Shown here in pieces: positions 60,401-64,000 of a stretch of 64,000 bases of DNA. The notes under the pieces were generated by a model. The model did not search any database. It was not told where the DNA came from and saw only the letters and a list, made by a program, of their open reading frames with translations. The stretch comes from Clostridium sp. M62/1. Lineage in GTDB: Bacteria; Bacillota; Clostridia; Lachnospirales; Lachnospiraceae. The stretch covers positions 3,168,001 to 3,232,000 of the forward strand of contig NZ_CP085988.1 of the NCBI RefSeq assembly GCF_020736365.1, read 5' to 3'. Each line of letters opens with the position of its first letter. Position 1 is the stretch's first letter. The position numbers and the translations under genes are program-made.

Positions 60401-62789
60401 CCACAGGAGTAGCCTTATCAAAGTCATAGCTTCCATCTGCCTTTACAGGTAAAGATGATTTTAAGTAAGCTGTAAACTCTGCTCCTGCAAGAAGTCCTGC
60501 TTCAGTATCATCGCCATTGTCCGATACCTTGATAAGCTGGAATGGCTGCTTGATGACCTGCTCTGCGGAAGTTGTACTTCTTGATACCTCTGCTACTAAG
60601 TCTCCCTCGTAGTCGCATACTACATCATGCTCCTCTTCATCAAGAAGATAGCCTTCTGATGGTGTGATTTCTTTCACATAATAGTTTCCAAGGTAAAGGT
60701 TATTGACCTCTGCTTCGCCATTCTTATCTGTTGTAAGTGTTGCTACAAGGTCTCCTGCTTTGAATACGACTCCTGTTGCTCCGTCCGGATGCACGATATC
60801 GTTTCTCGCATAAAGACCATAAACTGCACCTTCAAGGCTTGCATCTCCCTGGGCTACTGCCTTGCCTGATTCCTTGTCTACCTTGTAGATATGAATCTTT
60901 GCTGTAGTTCTGTCATTCACAAATGTGTGACTGAATGATGCCTTTGCCTGTGTTTCAGGTAATACATTGAAATTGAAGCTGTAAACATCTTTACTGTTTC
61001 TGATATACGCATATGGTGCCTGTGTCTCTTGGATATAATATCCGTTAGAGATTGGCAGATCCACGCTGTAGCTTGCCTTTCCGTCCTCACCTGTAGTTAC
61101 TGTCTCAAGAGCTGTACCCTTTGTGACAATAACCTGTCCGGTATAGTTTTTGATGTCATTTCCGGCATAAAGTGTGTACTTGCCACCATCAAGAGGGTTC
61201 TCTGTGTCAGAGTCCTTCTTTACAACAGATACATCCGCTTTCTGTCTTGTATTCTCAATCGTAGTTGATTCATACTGTACTGTCACAGTCTGGTCCTTAT
61301 ACTCAACTGCTACTGTCTGAGGTGTGGTATTGATTGTATACCCGTCAATGCTCTTAATCTCAGTTACCACATAGGTTCCAAGATGAAGGTCAGATAATAC
61401 CACCTGTCCGTCAGTTCCTGTTGTAAGGCTTTCTGCCACAACATCGCCAGCACTATACACCTTTGTACCATCTGCCTTATAGATATCTGCTCCGGCAGTT
61501 ACCTTAAAGGTTGCTCCGGAAAGCTTCTTTTTCTCATAAGTGAAATTGCTTCCATTCCATGAGCTAAGCACCTCACCCTCTTTATAGATTGTGATTGCTC
61601 CAAGCTGCTCTTTATCTGTTGCAGAGATTCCCGTTGTCTGTCCTGCTTTTACAGTAAGTGTATGAACTGTACCGGAAAGGACATATCCCTTTGGTGCGGT
61701 AATCTCTTTTACATAATAAGTGCCTGCGACAAGTGCAGCTGACTTTGCATATCCGTTTCCATCTGTTGTCATGGTCTGTACTCTGTTTGTGCATCCGCTG
61801 TCAGAATAGATTCCATAAACTGCACCGGAAAGCTTCACTCCGCTTGACTCATCTGTCTTTGTAAGCTCACCATATCCGATGTTCTCTGTCTTGACCTTGA
61901 TATAGGCTTTGACAGGATCTGCTGTCGGTCTTTCAGAAATAAACTCCTGATATCCGCTCTTTCCTGTAAGCCAGAATACACAGCTTGATGTTGTCTCAAC
62001 CTTGCCAGCATTGGATGTGAATGTTCCTGTTGTAGCTGTAGTATTCACGCTCGTTGAAGAGATTGTAATACTGTTGCCATTCTTATCAACAGAATATCCG
62101 CTGATGCCAAAATCAAAATCCGATAAAACACCATTGCTGTCAGATAATGTTGTTTCAAATCTCTGACTTCCCTCATTCCACTTTAATTCATAAGTTGGTG
62201 CCTCACTGGTTCTGCGTGATGCAAAACTTGGAAGCGTTGCATTGTAGGAACTGTTGATATTGTCCCTGAGTCTCTCATAATAGCTGTATGAAGAATCAGG
62301 ACTTGGTGCTGTGTTACAGAGCTTTCTTGCTGCCGAATCACCACTTCCGGTTCCAAAGATATCTGCTACAATAACCCATACCATTGCCTGAGTTGCGATA
62401 TACTCATCACACTGGCTGTTGCTTGGTGCCGCCTTTTGTGTACTGTTAAACCCATAATAAAGGCAGTAACTTAAAAGCTTTCTCTGCTGTGCTGACATTG
62501 ATGTGCTTGCATCATCGTAGCTGTTCATAAGCTGACCGCCATCTGCTCTTAATCCGAAATTCATACAATATGCCGAATTTCCGTCAAGAATTGAATACAG
62601 AATCTTGCCATGATTAAATCCGGGCTTCAGCTCACTTACTTCTCCGGAATTTTTGACTGATGCATTCCAGAACGCAATATTTGCCTGCGGACTGGCTGCA
62701 AATGCTGTTGTACCATTCGTAAAGAGTGTTCCAACCAGTGTGAGCATAGCCATAAATCCTGCCATAAAACGCTTTAGTTTCTGTTTCAT
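57411..62789 (-). CDS. Giant thioester/SpaA-repeat LPXTG surface adhesin
   Basis: 1,792 residues. Signal peptide at 1-32 (basic start, GFMAMLTLVGTLFTN, cleavage after AFA). N-terminal thioester-type domain with Cys75 in YCMNFG and Gln134 in ATQAMVW, the pair that forms an internal thioester in TQXA adhesins. From about 305 onward I count 13 SpaA/Cna-B-like modules, each starting with a K-containing strand such as VTKTDSET and ending in (V/L)xExxAPxGY, the usual isopeptide Lys and Glu positions. C-terminus LPQTGDNANP, hydrophobic helix, then RGRKKKNKQ for sortase anchoring. It probably covalently grips a surface or recipient cell; target unknown. Strong GGAGG site. Confidence 0.93.
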   Translation of the reverse strand: MKQKLKRFMAGFMAMLTLVGTLFTNGTTAFAASPQANIAFWNASVKNSGEVSELKPGFNHGKILYSILDGNSAYCMNFGLRADGGQLMNSYDDASTSMSAQQRKLLSYCLYYGFNSTQKAAPSNSQCDEYIATQAMVWVIVADIFGTGSGDSAARKLCNTAPSPDSSYSYYERLRDNINSSYNATLPSFASRRTSEAPTYELKWNEGSQRFETTLSDSNGVLSDFDFGISGYSVDKNGNSITISSTSVNTTATTGTFTSNAGKVETTSSCVFWLTGKSGYQEFISERPTADPVKAYIKVKTENIGYGELTKTDESSGVKLSGAVYGIYSDSGCTNRVQTMTTDGNGYAKSAALVAGTYYVKEITAPKGYVLSGTVHTLTVKAGQTTGISATDKEQLGAITIYKEGEVLSSWNGSNFTYEKKKLSGATFKVTAGADIYKADGTKVYSAGDVVAESLTTGTDGQVVLSDLHLGTYVVTEIKSIDGYTINTTPQTVAVEYKDQTVTVQYESTTIENTRQKADVSVVKKDSDTENPLDGGKYTLYAGNDIKNYTGQVIVTKGTALETVTTGEDGKASYSVDLPISNGYYIQETQAPYAYIRNSKDVYSFNFNVLPETQAKASFSHTFVNDRTTAKIHIYKVDKESGKAVAQGDASLEGAVYGLYARNDIVHPDGATGVVFKAGDLVATLTTDKNGEAEVNNLYLGNYYVKEITPSEGYLLDEEEHDVVCDYEGDLVAEVSRSTTSAEQVIKQPFQLIKVSDNGDDTEAGLLAGAEFTAYLKSSLPVKADGSYDFDKATPVVIGENGATTIASDDKGHAVSIAIPYGTYVVVESKTPHNMKTIKPFEVKIKENHPTEPQTWRVFLDREFTAKLRVIKKDSDTKQTVLVPNAEFKIFNIDKNEYVKQYTTYPSKVEHTSFFTDEDGDLILPEALKIGNYRIEEVSAPFGYVVNDKYVSISVDTDTAFETDGDTNDAIITVEYSDAPAVGELTVEKKGEVLDGFKGGLLASSYEKEFVYKEGSLAGAKFKVYAAEDIYTADNQKDADGNRIKYYSKGDLVTTLTTGKDGKATAKNLPLGQYRVVEVEAPYGYVLNPNEQKVTFTYVDDKTPVIKESLTFSDDRQKLDMSVTKLDSEDNTPIAGAVFGLYADEDIKNVDGKVIIEKGTLLEKTTSDENGKIAFVKDYPFAKYVARELVKPAGYVTNEEAVNFDTKYQGQDVKTAVYNSEYKNTPTTFEFTKIDITSGAELTGATLTVLDKDGNVVDTWTSDAKEAHVIKRLVVGETYTLREEFAPYGYLKATDIQFTVEDTGDVQHVEMKDEVPTGSIVINKDGEFVTDTTLMKGHWYDFIFNYFKDSLAGVTFDVYAKEDIVSADGLGSIYHKAGEKVATIVTNDKGIARIDDLPLGKYYLVETKTLDGFVLDDTPIDADLSYIDQNTKVVFAGMDVTNERQKVQITVTKTDSETKNALEGAVFGLFAKEDIVNKDGKVIVKADTQIERGVTGKDGKVTFTSDLPLGQYYVKEIEAPKGYVKSDKIFDVDASYQGDKVKVIEFKAAFENAPIKVEISKTDITGKKELPGAKLSVIDADGKLVESWTSEAGKTHMIERLPVGKYTLREESAPYGYKVASDVTFEVKETAEIQKVSMKDEQAVGKIVIEKTDKVTGKPIEGVVFEVRDKDGKVLDTLTTDKNGHAESKELPICTYNEDGSFKEDIHYTVVETKAADGYILDETAHDVTLRYDDNAPEVVVTILKLVNVPTEPKLPQTGDNANPLLYLGIGALALITGVGVGLRGRKKKNKQ

Positions 62790-62821
62790 GTGCTCTTTCC
62801 TCCTTAATTAACGCATAAAAA

Positions 62822-62856
62822 AAGAAAGACATAAGTTTATGGCTTACATCTTTCTT
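62822..62856 (-). terminator. Terminator-like hairpin after the lipoprotein gene
   Basis: AAGAAAGA-TGTAAG-CCATAAA-CTTATG-TCTTTCTT on the minus strand followed by TTTTTATG, between the lipoprotein stop and the adhesin Shine-Dalgarno. Confidence 0.75.
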
Positions 62857-62880
62857 CCTTCTGCTTCTATTCGTTTTTAT

Positions 62881-63669
62881 TTATCTGTGACACCGAAACT
62901 CGTAATAGTCTGTGCCGCCTGTCGTGTAAACTCCATCATAACTGATGTAGAATACCGGATCTGTTTCCAAAAGTAACATACTTGCAATATATTCTGCGAT
63001 TGCATCCTCAGATGATAACCGCTGTCCATCAATGGTACTTGCTTTGTTAAGGTCTGTCTCTACAAACACACTATAATAAGAGCCTTCCATACCATCGTAA
63101 GGATAATACTCATTGTACTCTTCCTGCGTGATACTGCCATCATTCAAATGGTTCTGTAAATTCTGCTGTGTGGTAATCATTCCTCCTGCCTGACACTTTG
63201 CTGTTGCAAGTGACACAACATTCTGTGGACTGTATGCCACGGATGCAGGCTGTGGGTTGCTCACATTGTCTTTCGGACTGTCTGTAGTCTGACCACCATT
63301 ACCTGCATTACTCTGATTTCCGCCAGCTTCCTCATTATCATTTACAGGAGCTTTCTGTTCCGGCTCGTCATTCTGCTTTGGCTTTTCTTCCTGCTTTGAA
63401 GCAGTTTCATTATCTGCGGATCGGTTATCTTCTTTATCAGTCCTCTCTTCTGAATCTTTAGCCTCGGCAATATCTTTCTCTGTCTCATCACTTCCAGCTT
63501 CGGTTGTGACCTCTGTGACAGCTTCCGTTGCCATTTCTGCTTCTTCAGTTGGCTTTACGCTTTCCGTCTGTTTCTCTGTCTGATTATCAGCCTTTTCCTT
63601 ACCACCATTACAGGCAGCCATTGAAAAGACCAGTACTGCGGATAATAAGATAATACTTATCTTCTTCAT
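62881..63669 (-). CDS. Secreted lipoprotein with acidic low-complexity stalk
   Basis: 262 residues from the ATG at 63669. Lipoprotein signal with lipobox VFSMAAC (Cys about 19). A Glu/Thr/Asn/Gln-rich stalk (about 22-145). C-terminal folded part (about 146-262: VVSLATAKCQAGGMITTQQNLQNHLNDGSITQEEYNEYYPYDGMEGSYYSVFVETDLN...YISYDGVYTTGGTDYYEFRC) with two Cys that could pair. Upstream of the adhesin in the same operon. Surface exclusion or mating contact is possible; not recognised. The leader RNA is unusual (63678-63778). Confidence 0.82.
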   Translation of the reverse strand: MKKISIILLSAVLVFSMAACNGGKEKADNQTEKQTESVKPTEEAEMATEAVTEVTTEAGSDETEKDIAEAKDSEERTDKEDNRSADNETASKQEEKPKQNDEPEQKAPVNDNEEAGGNQSNAGNGGQTTDSPKDNVSNPQPASVAYSPQNVVSLATAKCQAGGMITTQQNLQNHLNDGSITQEEYNEYYPYDGMEGSYYSVFVETDLNKASTIDGQRLSSEDAIAEYIASMLLLETDPVFYISYDGVYTTGGTDYYEFRCHR

Positions 63670-63677
63670 AGTAATCA

Positions 63678-63778
63678 CCCATCCCTTCTCCGCAAGAGGG
63701 ACGGGCTTTGTGTTCCGTGCCATCCACCCTTGCAGTGAACTATTTATCTGTAATGCACGGGACACATAGGACTGTCCC
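63678..63778 (-). promoter_or_regulatory. Structured leader with mutually exclusive stems
   Basis: On the minus-strand RNA: stem 1 ACGGGACA/TGTCCCGT (about 63755-63778). The 3' arm extended, TGTGTCCCGTGC, can instead pair with GCACGGAACACA (about 63709-63722), with one G-U. Downstream CCCGTCCCT (63697-63705) pairs with AGGGATGGG (63678-63686), which covers the only plausible ribosome-binding stretch; CCC-TTGC can also pair with the upstream GCAAGGG. Alternative pairings around a ribosome site are what a translational switch would show. Not matched to a known class. Confidence 0.5.
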
Positions 63779-63806
63779 GTATTCTGTGCATCTTAAACTC
63801 CTTTCA

Positions 63807-63890
63807 TTATACCAGCTCTCTTATTTTAAAGAAATACTGCATAAGTCTTCTGTTTTTCTTATAATTTAAGAATAAACCCTTTACCTGCAT
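63807..63890 (-). CDS. Tiny basic ORF, 27 aa
   Basis: MQVKGLFLNYKKNRRLM...FFKIRELV, from an ATG preceded by GAGGAGG at good spacing (GAGGAGGTGAGCGT). Basic and amphipathic. The strong ribosome site argues for translation; it could be a leader peptide for the downstream lipoprotein/adhesin operon. No homologue recalled. Confidence 0.45.
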   Translation of the reverse strand: MQVKGLFLNYKKNRRLMQYFFKIRELV

Positions 63891-63904
63891 ACGCTCACCT
63901 CCTC

Positions 63905-64000
63905 TCAGAATGTGCCCATTCTTACGAATGAAAGAAATACCCTTGCCACCATTGCGAATAGAAGAAGAATTATTCTGGCAAGTCCTAAGACCAGCTTCAA
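63905..64000 (-). CDS. Membrane protein C-terminus (cut by window edge)
   Basis: The last 31 codons before a TGA at 63905-63907 read LVLGLARIILLLFAMVARVFLSFVRMGTF, a single hydrophobic helix with Arg residues at its flank. Ends 15 nt before the next start. The rest of the gene is outside the window, so no identity can be given. Confidence 0.45.
   Translation of the reverse strand: MKLVLGLARIILLLFAMVARVFLSFVRMGTF

Noticed and set aside
63671-63760. c-di-GMP-I (GEMM) riboswitch in the lipoprotein leader
   Set aside because: A GCAA-loop hairpin and ACAAAGCC are reminiscent, but spacing between them is too long and the second receptor stem is missing; kept only as a ligand to test.
1-64000. tRNA or rRNA genes as integration targets
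   Set aside because: No cloverleaf-like sequence or rRNA segment was recognised near either integrase; the adjacent gene is the metG fragment.

Overview
The window is a mosaic of mobile DNA from a low-to-mid-GC Firmicute, most likely a gut Clostridia (Lachnospiraceae/Oscillospiraceae-type). That placement is an inference from the gene families (CD1108/CD1110-type conjugation proteins, PrgI, PcfB, DpnD/PcfM, MptD-type ECF proteins) and from Gram-positive promoters and Shine-Dalgarno sites. No rRNA or tRNA gene was found to confirm it. Almost everything from about 2 kb to the right edge is one integrative and conjugative element (ICE), transcribed mainly on the minus strand and running off the window at 64,000.

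Layout. (1) 1-1,440: the 5' end of an IS transposase at the edge, then a second element's tyrosine integrase that has lost its N-terminus. (2) 1,525-2,001: a methionyl-tRNA synthetase C-terminal tRNA-binding domain stranded between two integrase genes. (3) 2,278-9,912: the ICE integration and control module. It holds an integrase, a ribbon-helix-helix protein, an excisionase-like protein, a MazF/PemK-like toxin, two serine-recombinase-like proteins without a visible catalytic motif, XRE regulators, a LexA-type winged helix without protease, a Y-family polymerase, and a divergent self-cleaving S24 repressor with a palindromic operator. (4) 10,000-27,450: GC-richer cargo made of two versions of one cassette. 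Each has an ECF importer (S, T and fused A1A2 ATPase), a pair of ABC-exporter-fold proteins, a DtxR/MntR-like metalloregulator and an AraC-type regulator. Between them lie a truncated mobilisation gene and a sigma-like gene. (5) 27,586-57,337: the transfer module, with a DUF6674-type protein, tandem SpoVG, class D sortase, a 2,527-residue ArdC/methylase/helicase protein, NlpC/P60 hydrolase, VirB4, PrgI, VirB6-like and VirB2-like proteins, VirD4, PcfB, relaxase, MobC, a probable oriT, TOPRIM primase-like and RadC-like proteins. (6) 57,411-64,000: a 1,792-residue thioester/SpaA-repeat LPXTG adhesin, a lipoprotein with a structured leader, and tiny ORFs.

How it works together (inference). DNA damage would release the S24 repressor and induce the element's own polymerase operon. 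Int and the excisionase-like protein would excise the circle, MobC and relaxase would nick at the inverted repeats near 54.4 kb, VirD4 would feed the VirB-like channel, NlpC/P60 would open the wall, and the sortase would anchor the adhesin for mating contact. The cargo looks like an iron-regulated metallophore or metal uptake system. All three cargo promoters carry the same GGTTAG-N6-CTAAYC palindrome at or just after the start site.

Most noteworthy: a six-copy hairpin array beside the probable oriT; a complete TnpV-like gene overprinted in another frame inside the giant helicase gene; the shared cargo operator; a perfect interleaved (pseudoknot) stem pair before virB4; and a switch-like leader before the lipoprotein.
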